Notes: generated by a model not told the origin, from the letters alone. 8,987 nucleotides of DNA from UBA5972 sp964600965 (GCA_964600965.1 CAZRLO010000104.1:1-8987); one strand, 5' to 3'. Positions 1 to 7,474 are shown, counted from the stretch's first letter. Program-made: numbers and translations.

Positions 1-2
1 CA

Positions 3-1616
3 TTGGATGCTGATAGATTGGAGTTTATCAATCAAATTAAAGATGGACAAATTAGTGCTGCTGATGCTGTTCAAAAGGCTGCTGATTTTACTCTATCAAG
101 TGCTGCCGGAGAGGAGGCATTGTTTGAGATAATAGAAAAGATTGTTGCACAAGAACAAGCAAGGCAATCTCTATTAGATAAACAAGCAACAACAATTAAA
201 AGGAGATCAGCTTTAGAGGTTCTGATTGCAACTAAAAACAGTAAAGCATTACTCCAGGAGAGCAAGTTTAGAAAGGAAATTGCAAAGGATGAGGATGAGG
301 CTATTGATAATAGAATTGATGCACTTGAGGATGCAAGAGATTTTGAGATTAAGGCTGCAAAAGTTAGGAGAGATGCCAATATTATCAATGAGAGAGAGCT
401 TCAGGCCTTAAGATTAACTGTTACAAAAAGAACTGAGGAGGAGATACAAAAACTGCTTGGTAAAACAGATGATACTCGTATTAAAAAACAGATTGAAACT
501 ATCAACAAGATTGAGCAAGAGCAATTTAAGGGGGAGATTGATAGATTAGATAGGTTAGCTGAGGCAGAAGATATAACAACAAAGGAGAGGATTAAATTTA
601 TTGAGAAATCAAATGAGTTAAGAAAAAGCCAACTCCAAACTCAGGCAGATTTTGAGATTGAAAATCAAAATAAAACTGCTGAGGAGATAGAATTGATAAA
701 AGTAAAACTTGCAAATGACATTGCTAATATTGATGAAGAGACAACAAAGAAAAAACAAGATGAATTAGATAAACAAGTTAAGGCAGAAGAAGATGCTGCT
801 GCTGCTGCTGCTGCAAAGAAAAGAAAAGCTGAGGAGGATGCAGCAGCAGAAGCAGCAAAAAAGAGGCAAGAGCAATTAGATACTGCTAAAAAAACAGCAG
901 ACCAAATAGCAGAGGCATTTAGTGATGCTTTTGATGAGGAGGAGAAAGCCTTAGACGAACAAATATCACGTAGAGAGGAGAAAGTATCACTACAACAATC
1001 AAGAGCCGAGAAAGGTTTAGAGAATCAATTAGCATTTGAGAAACAACAATTAGCTCAAGCAGAAAGAGAGAGAGCTGAATTAGCAGAAAAGAGAGCAAAA
1101 CAGGAGGAGGCTCAGGCATTAGCTCAAGCCTTTTTAAATGCATTTGCATCACGTTCTAAAGATGATCCCGATACTGCTGCTGCTAAGGCTCTAAGTGATG
1201 TTATAATAGCTAAAGCATTATCTGAGACTGTTGCCGGAGCATTTGCAGAGGGTGTTGAGGATTTCCAAGGTGAGGGAACAGGGACAAGTGATAGTAATCT
1301 AATTAGATTCTCTCATGGTGAATCTGTTGTAACAGCTAAAGGGACAAAAGAAAATAAGGGATTAGTAACGGCAATGAATAATGGAGACGTTGGCGGTTGG
1401 TTTGCAAATAATATGGTATTAACTCCATTGAGTAAGGATAAGAATTATGATACATTTGGTCTATTGGCTGAGAAAATTGATAGCATTGAGAAAACTATTA
1501 AAAATAGACCGACAACGAGTACCAACCTCGACAACATGGGCAACGTACTCCAATCGACTTATAGAAACGGAGTTAAGAATACTGTTAAATACCTAAATGC
1601 AAGGCCGAGAATATGA
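3..1616 (+). CDS. Tail tape measure protein, C-terminal part (5' partial)
   Basis: The frame is open to the left edge, so the TTG at 3 is just the first complete codon and the true start lies upstream; 537 residues are visible. Residues 40-375 are almost entirely charged coiled coil rich in Glu, Lys, Ala and Gln, with a KAEEDAA-type repeat near 260-285. An Ala-rich helix (370-415) leads to GEGTGTSDS (423-431) followed by a short segment containing HGESVVTAKGT. From family knowledge, a Gly-Thr-Ser-Asp-Ser motif followed by a 'GE-x-VV' turn is common near the C-terminus of phage tape measure proteins, which span the tail tube and set its length. The following gene overlaps by ATGA and looks like a tail-tip protein, which is the expected order. 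The N-terminal and hydrophobic central regions of a complete tape measure are not visible, so another long coiled-coil tail protein remains possible. A G+C-rich patch lies at 1509-1558. Confidence 0.75.
   Translation: MDADRLEFINQIKDGQISAADAVQKAADFTLSSAAGEEALFEIIEKIVAQEQARQSLLDKQATTIKRRSALEVLIATKNSKALLQESKFRKEIAKDEDEAIDNRIDALEDARDFEIKAAKVRRDANIINERELQALRLTVTKRTEEEIQKLLGKTDDTRIKKQIETINKIEQEQFKGEIDRLDRLAEAEDITTKERIKFIEKSNELRKSQLQTQADFEIENQNKTAEEIELIKVKLANDIANIDEETTKKKQDELDKQVKAEEDAAAAAAAKKRKAEEDAAAEAAKKRQEQLDTAKKTADQIAEAFSDAFDEEEKALDEQISRREEKVSLQQSRAEKGLENQLAFEKQQLAQAERERAELAEKRAKQEEAQALAQAFLNAFASRSKDDPDTAAAKALSDVIIAKALSETVAGAFAEGVEDFQGEGTGTSDSNLIRFSHGESVVTAKGTKENKGLVTAMNNGDVGGWFANNMVLTPLSKDKNYDTFGLLAEKIDSIEKTIKNRPTTSTNLDNMGNVLQSTYRNGVKNTVKYLNARPRI
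795..815 (+). repeat. GCT triplet microsatellite, (GCT)6-GCA
   Basis: Six perfect GCT codons followed by GCA encode seven consecutive alanines (residues 265-271 of the visible tape measure segment). Nearby Ala runs in the same protein use mostly GCA, so this is a tract of one repeated codon rather than just a run of alanine. Gain or loss of a unit would stay in frame and change the coiled-coil length by one residue. Confidence 0.8.
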
Positions 1617-3697
1617 ATGTGCAATTTTATTTAAATGGTGTTGCTGTTAATCCTCCTGCTAATTGGCAAGCCTTATTAATTGAATTAAACTTTGATAAGG
1701 ATGCTCCTGATGCAAGGGTAACTATAAATGATTGGGATTGGATTAGAGAAAACTCCGACACTATTAATACATGGATTGCTGAGGGCCTTACAGGAGGAGT
1801 TGGTGTGTTTGAGGGGATGCCATTTAGAATAGAATTAGAGGAGGCAGGAACTAAGGAAATACTTTATAATGGTTATTTAGATTTAAGTACATCTCAGATA
1901 CAATGCAATCAAGTAACGGCAACAGCAAAAGAGAGATTATCAATAGATTACATTAATGATATTGCTGATTCCTTTACATTTGAATACCTTGCCAAAAATC
2001 AACCATTTGGAGCAGATTATATCTATTTACCTTATGTGATCAGTACAGTACCATCAGCTCAAGATGCTATCTTAGCAGCAGTATCATTAATCACAATGAT
2101 AATAGAGCTTGAGAATGCTTTAAAAGTGTTGTTAGAGGATGTCTTAGGAATTGAGGTGTTTGCATGGGAGGATTTATTTAAAATATTACTCCATGTTGCT
2201 TACATAGTATTTCTAATAGCAGCCATTGTTAAGATAACAGAGGATTTATTTAATGCTATTATTCAGCCTGTTAAGTATCATGCAGGAATGAAGATGAGCA
2301 AACTTTGTGAGATAGGTGCTAATTATATGGGTTTTGATTTTGCATCAGAGACAATATTAGAATTAGAGGAGTTTGAGGATTTGGTAATCATACCTCAGAA
2401 ATGGAATATGGAGGTAAATGATGAGATTGATTTTTTACAGGGATTCACTCAAATTAGCACAATATCATCTGTAATATCTAATGATTATCATCAAGAGGAG
2501 AACGGTTACTATGATGGCACATTTGGCCAACTGTTAAGGGACTTAAAAACAATGTTTAATGCTAAAGTTATCATTGAGGAGTCACCAACAGGAGGGAGGC
2601 CAATATTAAGATTAGAGAGAATTGATTACAGCACCTCTCAGGACCTTTACAACTTGCCTCCAATAGATAATAATGATGCATTTAGATTCAATGTAAATGA
2701 TTTTAAGGCTAATTATTTGGTTGAGTTTGCTTTAGATAGTGCTGATAAAAATACTTTCACTCGATATACTGGTACTATCTACCAATCACGTACACAACCA
2801 AAAGGAGTACCTCTTAACCCTGATTTAGTGTTGATGAAAGGATTAAACCAGGTATCAATACCTTTTGCATTAGGTAAAAGGAAAGAAACTTTAACAATAC
2901 CTGAGCAAGTATTAAGCCCTATTATAAATGAGATATTACAAATTAGTAATACTTTAGCTGTTCTAATTAATAGTGTGGTTGCAACTGCATGGATATTAGG
3001 AAACTCATTGATAACAGATATTAATAATGTTATTGACGCTGTTAATGTGTTGCCTGGAGGCATTAATATCCCTAACATTAATCCTAATCTATTAGGAGAG
3101 TTTGAGAATATACCATTAATAGACCTTAATCAGATAGGAGATTTAGTTGATGATAGGATTGGGATGCTATTATTAGAGAATGATTTTATTAATGTGCCTA
3201 AAGTTGTAAGCGTTAATACTATTGCAACTCAATCAAGTGAGATAGATTTAGGATCATCAACAGGGCCGAGTGGTGTAATAGTTGATAATAATTTTATAGC
3301 TCAGTATGTGTTAGGTATAACTCAATCCGGCATTAATTATGAGGGTAACAAAATTGCTTTTAATAATTCATCTGTATTAAGTGCTGAGAATATTTATAAA
3401 AAATTCCATTATATTAACTCTTTTGTACCTACTGATGTTGATGATACTGATGGTAATCCATTAACACCACAATTACACAATCAATGGAAATTATATGAAT
3501 TTGATAATGTACCTTTTTGCTTTGAGGATTATTTAAAAGTTAGAAAGGATAATAAGATTATCTTTGTAGATAAATTCGGTTTAGTTGAGGGTATTGAGTG
3601 GAATATTTACAATGAAACTGCAAAGATTAGTTTTAGAGTTAATGAACTTTATACGCTAAACCTTGAAAATGTTGAATTAATACCAATAGGGAGATAA
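1613..3697 (+). CDS. Putative tail-tip / hub protein (Dit- or Tal-like position)
   Basis: This 694-aa protein starts at the ATG inside an ATGA overlap with the upstream stop, so translation is probably coupled. Its position directly after the tape measure gene is where siphophages place the distal tail and tail-associated hub proteins. Residues 1-125 look like a beta-rich domain. A Lys-Leu-Cys-Glu-Ile-Gly-Ala segment (230-236) and the region 300-340, which contains FGQLLRDLKTMFNAK and ILRLERIDY, resemble hub-type domains I recall from Bacteroidota phages. The C-terminus (645-690) is another beta-rich module. Two long hydrophobic helical stretches, 148-218 (core 191-208) and 435-480 (core 445-463), interrupt it and are odd for a virion protein. 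No peptidase or lysozyme motif is visible. The role in tail-tip assembly is inferred from position and general style; a specific family is not proved. Confidence 0.5.
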   Translation: MNVQFYLNGVAVNPPANWQALLIELNFDKDAPDARVTINDWDWIRENSDTINTWIAEGLTGGVGVFEGMPFRIELEEAGTKEILYNGYLDLSTSQIQCNQVTATAKERLSIDYINDIADSFTFEYLAKNQPFGADYIYLPYVISTVPSAQDAILAAVSLITMIIELENALKVLLEDVLGIEVFAWEDLFKILLHVAYIVFLIAAIVKITEDLFNAIIQPVKYHAGMKMSKLCEIGANYMGFDFASETILELEEFEDLVIIPQKWNMEVNDEIDFLQGFTQISTISSVISNDYHQEENGYYDGTFGQLLRDLKTMFNAKVIIEESPTGGRPILRLERIDYSTSQDLYNLPPIDNNDAFRFNVNDFKANYLVEFALDSADKNTFTRYTGTIYQSRTQPKGVPLNPDLVLMKGLNQVSIPFALGKRKETLTIPEQVLSPIINEILQISNTLAVLINSVVATAWILGNSLITDINNVIDAVNVLPGGINIPNINPNLLGEFENIPLIDLNQIGDLVDDRIGMLLLENDFINVPKVVSVNTIATQSSEIDLGSSTGPSGVIVDNNFIAQYVLGITQSGINYEGNKIAFNNSSVLSAENIYKKFHYINSFVPTDVDDTDGNPLTPQLHNQWKLYEFDNVPFCFEDYLKVRKDNKIIFVDKFGLVEGIEWNIYNETAKISFRVNELYTLNLENVELIPIGR

Positions 3698-3924
3698 TGT
3701 TTCAAAAATATAAGAAAGATATTACCAAATTGCAAAAGGATTTAATAAAGATGCAAGAGAGTTTACAAGGTAGCCTTGAGAAATCTTTAGGAAGTCAATC
3801 AGCACAATTCAAAAAAGGAGTTTTGGATTTAGTTGCTAACGCTCAGAATGGAGTGCCATTATCAGAATCTCAGGAAGCTATTGAGAAATTAAAAAAAGAT
3901 TTGAAAGATGGGGATAGTACTTGA
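3697..3924 (+). CDS. Small helical/coiled-coil protein between tail genes
   Basis: This is a 75-aa protein whose ATG shares its A with the upstream TAA stop (TAATG), and whose own end overlaps the next gene by 17 nt, so it is locked into the tail operon. It is Lys- and Glu-rich and strongly helical: residues 1-30 form an amphipathic helix, residues 41-49 are hydrophobic (VLDLVANA), and a second helix follows PLSES at 54-58. There are no cysteines and no membrane segment. I do not recognise a family. Small helical proteins wedged between tail genes can be assembly factors or minor virion parts, but nothing here decides. AGGGAG at 3688-3693 lies only three bases before the start, too close for a normal ribosome binding site. 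Confidence 0.7.
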   Translation: MFQKYKKDITKLQKDLIKMQESLQGSLEKSLGSQSAQFKKGVLDLVANAQNGVPLSESQEAIEKLKKDLKDGDST

Positions 3925-6382
3925 TTCAATAGAATTTGATAATGAGTTTCAAGCATCCTCTACAAGTTGGTTACTTGCTAACATTGGTGAGAAGATTACA
4001 GCCACAATTGATTTTACTGTAAGAGCTGATGCAATCCCTAATGGTACAACTACATCAATGGTTTGTAATCCTCCAGGGCAACCAACTGATGATTACATAC
4101 AAGCGATTGGCTTTGCTGCTTTTGCAGATTTCAATTTAGGTGATCTAATATTTATTGAGGATAGTGCTGCTGGAGGTTTAAATGGAGGTAATTATACAAT
4201 CATTGATAAAATATCATCCTCATTAATTAGAGTTGATTCATCATTAACAAATGAAACAATAGATGCAGCATCTGATAGTATTGCTGTTGTAACCATAATG
4301 GAGGCTATTAGATACAATTGGAATCTAATAGGTAACTCAGATACTCCAACATTTAATAGTAAGATTGATGGCACTAATCAGGAGTTAACGGTTGATAATT
4401 ATCCTGTTGGCTCAACTCCTGTTACATCAATGGATTTCTTTGGTGATTTATCTTATCAAATAGGATCGGCAACTATTCAGAGATTAACAACAGGCAGCTC
4501 ATCAGGTAGTCAACAATTCAGAATCATACATACATTTTTTATTACTCCTTTCTTTTTATCTGCTCAATTCCAAGATTTAAAGAATGGGATTGCTCCTAAT
4601 TATTTCCTTAATAATGAGTGCTTAAAATTCATTTATCGTTTAGAGGCTGGAGCTGAGTTGAGTAATCCTAACTCATTCCAATTTACAGAAACATTAGATG
4701 TATTAGGCAATACAGGGTGGTTTGATGAAAAGTTTAATAGTGGATTTACTAATTATTCTATTAAATCTATAAGCTATGAGGATGATATTAGTACTACAAC
4801 TGTTCCAGGAATACAGTTATCTAATGATAAAACAAGGATTAAAATCGTTATTGAGAACACTACAAATACTCCTTTCCTCAATAATAGTACTGAGTTTACT
4901 GCTAATTTCAGCTATTTACCTGAGTTTGAAAGTGAGTATCAAAACAATGGCAAAAATGTTATTGAGAATTTTTACTTTGATAGGGCTTTTCAAACGGTAG
5001 GGAGTGCGGCTGTTGCTGGAGATAACTTTGGTAGTGATGAGCAGGTATTTGAAACGATTGAGGCAACTTTTACAAGTACCTCAGAGATTGAGATTGAGTT
5101 ATTAGTTAGCCTATCAACTGCCATGATATCAGATATTGAGGCAAGAGGGCGCAAAGCCTTTGCATTATGGGTTACTACTCAGGACCATTTATTGGATACT
5201 CCTGATGCTGATAAGGTTGCTTTATTAGCTGATGTTGATGTGTTTTTTCAAGATACTACTGATGCAGGATTATTAACATTTGCTAATCCTGTATTTTTAA
5301 AGCATTATGAAACTGATCCACTAACTGAGGGGGCTGATACTATTAATGGCAGGATTGAAGATGACATATTAAGATATGATCAATTCTATATTGATAGAGG
5401 AGGCCGAGAGGATAGGGTTATAACCATCAATCAAACAAGGCAATTTTTAATCGCTAAGAATAGCAGTACAGGAGCTGAGTTTATAATGGAGCAATTCTTT
5501 CAAAATTGGAGCGGTGCAACTGCTGTTAATGATGGATCTCCATTAGGCCAATATACTACTCAATATTTCAACTTTGTACAGGATAGGGTATTTAAAATGC
5601 CTGATAATGAGCAAAGAAAACAGATACAAGTTAATAGGCGTACTGATTTAGATACTACTGATCGCAGATATTATGAGATGTGGTATCCATTTATGATGAG
5701 GTGGGAGGATTGGGTTGCTCTATTAAATGCAGATACTAACTTTTTTGATAATAGCTTACCTCAGAATGGACTTAATAACCTTTGGGATAGGTATCAAACC
5801 TTTGCAAATTGGGATTTATATTATAGAAATCAAGTAATATTAACTCAGGATGGTACACAATTAACCTTTTCTCAGGATAAGATAATTGATTCATTTACTT
5901 ACTTAGAGGATACTGATTGGATTAATGAGGATATAAGCTCTTTTACTATTACAGGCACTCCATTAGTTAGCGGTGGTACTGAGTTTATACAAGGTTTTGA
6001 GGATACTAAAATCATTGCATCAAAAGAGTGGGCCGGAGCAGGGACAAAACCCGATAATGCTACGGAGGTGGCATGGGTGTTAAGGATAGAAGTATTTGAG
6101 CAAGGAACAATAACAGATATTAGATTTATCACCTCAGAGTACGATTGGTTACAATTCTCATGGTTTAAATCAACTGATTTGAGTAATTTAGTTGTATTCT
6201 CAGAAACTGGAGGAGTATTTAAAGCTGAGGCATTGATTGATTATACATTAATCCCAGCAGGTACAACATTCAGAGTTAGTGCGAGAATATATGATAAAAG
6301 AGGAGTTGTTAGTGGCAAACTAATGGAGGATGGCACTCAGAAACTAATGGAAGATGGAACATCTAAACAATTAGACCCTTAA
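3908..6382 (+). CDS. Large putative tail-tip / receptor-contact structural protein
   Basis: This 824-aa protein begins at ATG 3908 within the last codons of the preceding gene (17-nt overlap, different frame). That start gives a plausible N-terminus (MGIVLDSIEFDNEF) and no better ATG lies close by. The sequence is rich in Thr, Ser, Asn, Asp and aromatic residues with no hydrophobic membrane span, typical of a beta-sheet virion protein. An aromatic-rich block near 585-660 contains WYPFMMRWEDW and a following NGLNNLWDRY; I recall similar blocks in unnamed Bacteroidota phage tail proteins. The C-terminal 21 residues hold two KLMEDGT units before KQLDP. Its place between the hub-like gene and a fibre gene suggests a baseplate-like or central tail-tip role. 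No enzymatic motif is apparent. The structural assignment is an inference from context, and the exact role is unknown. Confidence 0.5.
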   Translation: MGIVLDSIEFDNEFQASSTSWLLANIGEKITATIDFTVRADAIPNGTTTSMVCNPPGQPTDDYIQAIGFAAFADFNLGDLIFIEDSAAGGLNGGNYTIIDKISSSLIRVDSSLTNETIDAASDSIAVVTIMEAIRYNWNLIGNSDTPTFNSKIDGTNQELTVDNYPVGSTPVTSMDFFGDLSYQIGSATIQRLTTGSSSGSQQFRIIHTFFITPFFLSAQFQDLKNGIAPNYFLNNECLKFIYRLEAGAELSNPNSFQFTETLDVLGNTGWFDEKFNSGFTNYSIKSISYEDDISTTTVPGIQLSNDKTRIKIVIENTTNTPFLNNSTEFTANFSYLPEFESEYQNNGKNVIENFYFDRAFQTVGSAAVAGDNFGSDEQVFETIEATFTSTSEIEIELLVSLSTAMISDIEARGRKAFALWVTTQDHLLDTPDADKVALLADVDVFFQDTTDAGLLTFANPVFLKHYETDPLTEGADTINGRIEDDILRYDQFYIDRGGREDRVITINQTRQFLIAKNSSTGAEFIMEQFFQNWSGATAVNDGSPLGQYTTQYFNFVQDRVFKMPDNEQRKQIQVNRRTDLDTTDRRYYEMWYPFMMRWEDWVALLNADTNFFDNSLPQNGLNNLWDRYQTFANWDLYYRNQVILTQDGTQLTFSQDKIIDSFTYLEDTDWINEDISSFTITGTPLVSGGTEFIQGFEDTKIIASKEWAGAGTKPDNATEVAWVLRIEVFEQGTITDIRFITSEYDWLQFSWFKSTDLSNLVVFSETGGVFKAEALIDYTLIPAGTTFRVSARIYDKRGVVSGKLMEDGTQKLMEDGTSKQLDP
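6317..6364 (+). repeat. Tandem 24-nt repeat encoding KLMEDGT-[QS] twice
   Basis: Two adjacent 24-nt units (6317-6340 and 6341-6364) encode KLMEDGTQ and KLMEDGTS at residues 804-819 of the 824-aa protein, just before its stop. The first seven codons differ only at synonymous positions (GAG/GAA, GGC/GGA, ACT/ACA). Short '[KL]-L-x-E-[DN]-G-T' repeats are something I have seen at the ends of phage tail proteins; their function is not established. Confidence 0.85.
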
Positions 6383-6400
6383 TAAAATTTAATACCTTTG
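6371..6400 (+). promoter_or_regulatory. Candidate Bacteroidota-type promoter ahead of the fibre gene
   Basis: TACCTTTG at 6393-6400 matches the TAnnTTTG -7 box of Bacteroidota primary-sigma promoters exactly. Upstream, TTAG at 6371-6374 is an imperfect match to the -33 TTG element, with 19 bases between TTA and the box. The motif lies in a 22-nt gap between genes and only four bases before the ATG at 6405, so a transcript from it would be leaderless or nearly so. The 8-mer is expected by chance roughly once per 1-2 kb in DNA this AT-rich, so the placement is suggestive but not decisive. Confidence 0.4.
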
Positions 6401-6404
6401 TAAT

Positions 6405-7190
6405 ATGGCAGGAAAAATTACTGATTATACACCTCTAACAACTCTATCTGATGGAGATTTAAGCGATTGGAGTAACTTTGATGAGGTTAGTGCTTATGAT
6501 TCGAGGAGTGTATCATGGGCTGATTTAAAGACTAACATACAGAATCAAATTACTTTTGATAATATTTACACTCAGGATGGAACTTTAACAGGTAATCGTA
6601 TTGTTTCAATGGGTGTTAATGATTTGACATTTGGTAGTACAGGCGATTCAAATCTTTTAAAGTTTGAAACAACAAATGATAGAATAGGCATAGGAACGGC
6701 AACACCAACGGAAAAACTTGAAGTTATAGGAAACGCTAAAATTTCTCAAAATTTAACAGTTAACGGTGTTGGAACTTTTGAAGATTTTGCAACAAATTAT
6801 TATGTTAACATAAACAATACAAACAATGGTGGTCGTAGTGGTATCTTTTTAGATAATCTTGCGATACTTTCTACTCAAGGTAGTACGATGGCTAATCCGT
6901 CAGAGCTTAGCATTACTAACCAAGGGGACATAATGCTCAACGCAGCTGCAAGTGGGAAAGAAATATTCTTTGAAACGCAAGGGACTGAACACTTAAGAAT
7001 TATTAACACGGGCAACGTTGGAATCGGAACTGCAACACCAACGGAAAAACTCCACGTAAACGGAAGGCAATTTATAAGTAATCAATCAGCACCAACCACA
7101 CCAACCGGAGGGGGTATTGTTTACGTTGAGGCAGGAGCGTTAAAATACATTGGATCAAGTGGAACAATAACAACATTAGGAGTAGCATAA
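6405..7190 (+). CDS. Tail fibre / receptor-binding-like protein with two GIGT-TP-EKL repeats
   Basis: This is a 261-aa protein. The N-terminal 50 residues (KITDYTPLTTLSDGDLSD, then SVSWADLKTNI) resemble the short attachment domain seen at the start of Bacteroidota phage fibre proteins. Two repeats with GIGTATPTEKL at 95-105 and 206-216 are the hallmark of trimeric fibre or spike shafts, which often precede an S74-type chaperone. Here that chaperone is missing: the protein ends with a short tail, APTTPTGGGIVYVEAGALKY then GSSGTITTLG, a form of ending I have seen in other phage fibre-like proteins. It would sit at the distal tail and may contact the host surface. The gene lies 22 nt after its neighbour, behind a promoter-like box. 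Glutamate codons change from GAG in the N-terminal part to mostly GAA from residue 88 on (8 GAA, 3 GAG overall), hinting at a domain swap. The fibre assignment is firm; the receptor is unknown. Confidence 0.75.
   Translation: MAGKITDYTPLTTLSDGDLSDWSNFDEVSAYDSRSVSWADLKTNIQNQITFDNIYTQDGTLTGNRIVSMGVNDLTFGSTGDSNLLKFETTNDRIGIGTATPTEKLEVIGNAKISQNLTVNGVGTFEDFATNYYVNINNTNNGGRSGIFLDNLAILSTQGSTMANPSELSITNQGDIMLNAAASGKEIFFETQGTEHLRIINTGNVGIGTATPTEKLHVNGRQFISNQSAPTTPTGGGIVYVEAGALKYIGSSGTITTLGVA
6687..6719 (+). repeat. Direct repeat copy 1 (GIGTATPTEKL coding)
   Basis: This segment encodes GIGTATPTEKL at residues 95-105 of the fibre protein. Bases 6699-6718 are identical over 20 nt to 7032-7051 in the second copy. 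The copies are 333 nt apart, a multiple of three, so recombination between them would delete or duplicate 111 codons in frame. Confidence 0.85.
7020..7052 (+). repeat. Direct repeat copy 2 (GIGTATPTEKL coding)
   Basis: This is the second copy, residues 206-216 of the fibre protein. It differs from the first only in its first four codons and the last base, all synonymously. It is followed by HVNG, the more usual continuation of this fibre motif, where copy 1 has EVIG. Confidence 0.85.
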
Positions 7191-7207
7191 TTTAATGAAT
7201 AAATAAA

Positions 7208-7474
7208 ATGGCAAATTTAACAACAGAACAGGCAACGGAATTAGTAAATAATGGAAAATGTATTATACACAAAGAAGATGGTGTATATTCTTTTCATAAG
7301 TTTAGTGGTAGGCTTTCAAAGTGTTATTATGAAATTGCAACACCTGTTCAAACGGATTTAGGATTAAATGTAGAATCTACAGAACAAGAATGCAAAGACG
7401 CTTTTATTGAATTTTTTAAAACGCAAGAATATAAAGGCACTTGTTCGGAGGGGGCAAATGAAAATGTTTGGTAA
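7208..7474 (+). CDS. Unrecognised 88-aa protein with four cysteines
   Basis: This small soluble protein starts at an ATG behind an A/T-only leader (17-nt gap, AATAAATAAA just upstream), a usual start context in Bacteroidota. It opens with a helix (TTEQATELVNNGK), then a likely beta segment with HKEDGVYSFHKF (21-32), and ends in a helix (59-71). Cysteines lie at 18, 39, 62 and 79. There is no signal peptide or membrane segment. I do not recognise a family. It follows the fibre gene and shares its codon habits: 10 of 11 Glu codons are GAA and three of eight Thr codons are ACG, unlike the flanking tail genes. It could be a fibre assembly helper, a minor fibre part or a moron-type host-interaction protein; the sequence does not distinguish these. 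Confidence 0.7.
   Translation: MANLTTEQATELVNNGKCIIHKEDGVYSFHKFSGRLSKCYYEIATPVQTDLGLNVESTEQECKDAFIEFFKTQEYKGTCSEGANENVW

Noticed and set aside
71..388. Minus-strand open frame of 105 codons rich in Leu, Ser and Ala.
   Set aside because: It mirrors the Glu/Lys/Ala-rich coiled coil on the plus strand, which produces hydrophobic-looking antisense frames by composition.
2779..3078. Minus-strand open frame of 99 codons.
   Set aside because: It lies wholly inside the well-supported 694-aa gene, its sequence is an antisense shadow, and nothing upstream suggests a promoter or start.
3688..3693. AGGGAG as a Shine-Dalgarno site for the 75-aa gene.
   Set aside because: It lies only three bases from the ATG, and the other starts in the window lack such sites, so it is more likely part of the upstream coding sequence.
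4776..5000. Plus-strand open frame of 74 codons in a second frame.
   Set aside because: It is internal to the 824-aa gene, rich in Ile/Leu/Ser from out-of-frame reading, with no start context or family resemblance.
6795..6840. Asn-rich stretch in the fibre gene, considered as a diversity-generating retroelement variable region.
   Set aside because: No near-identical template repeat and no reverse transcriptase are in the window, and the stretch is not at a C-terminal lectin-like domain.
7053..7190. Expected S74-type intramolecular chaperone after the GIGT-EKL-HVNG repeat.
   Set aside because: Only about 45 residues remain, with none of the chaperone domain length or catalytic pattern; the end looks like a short fibre cap instead.
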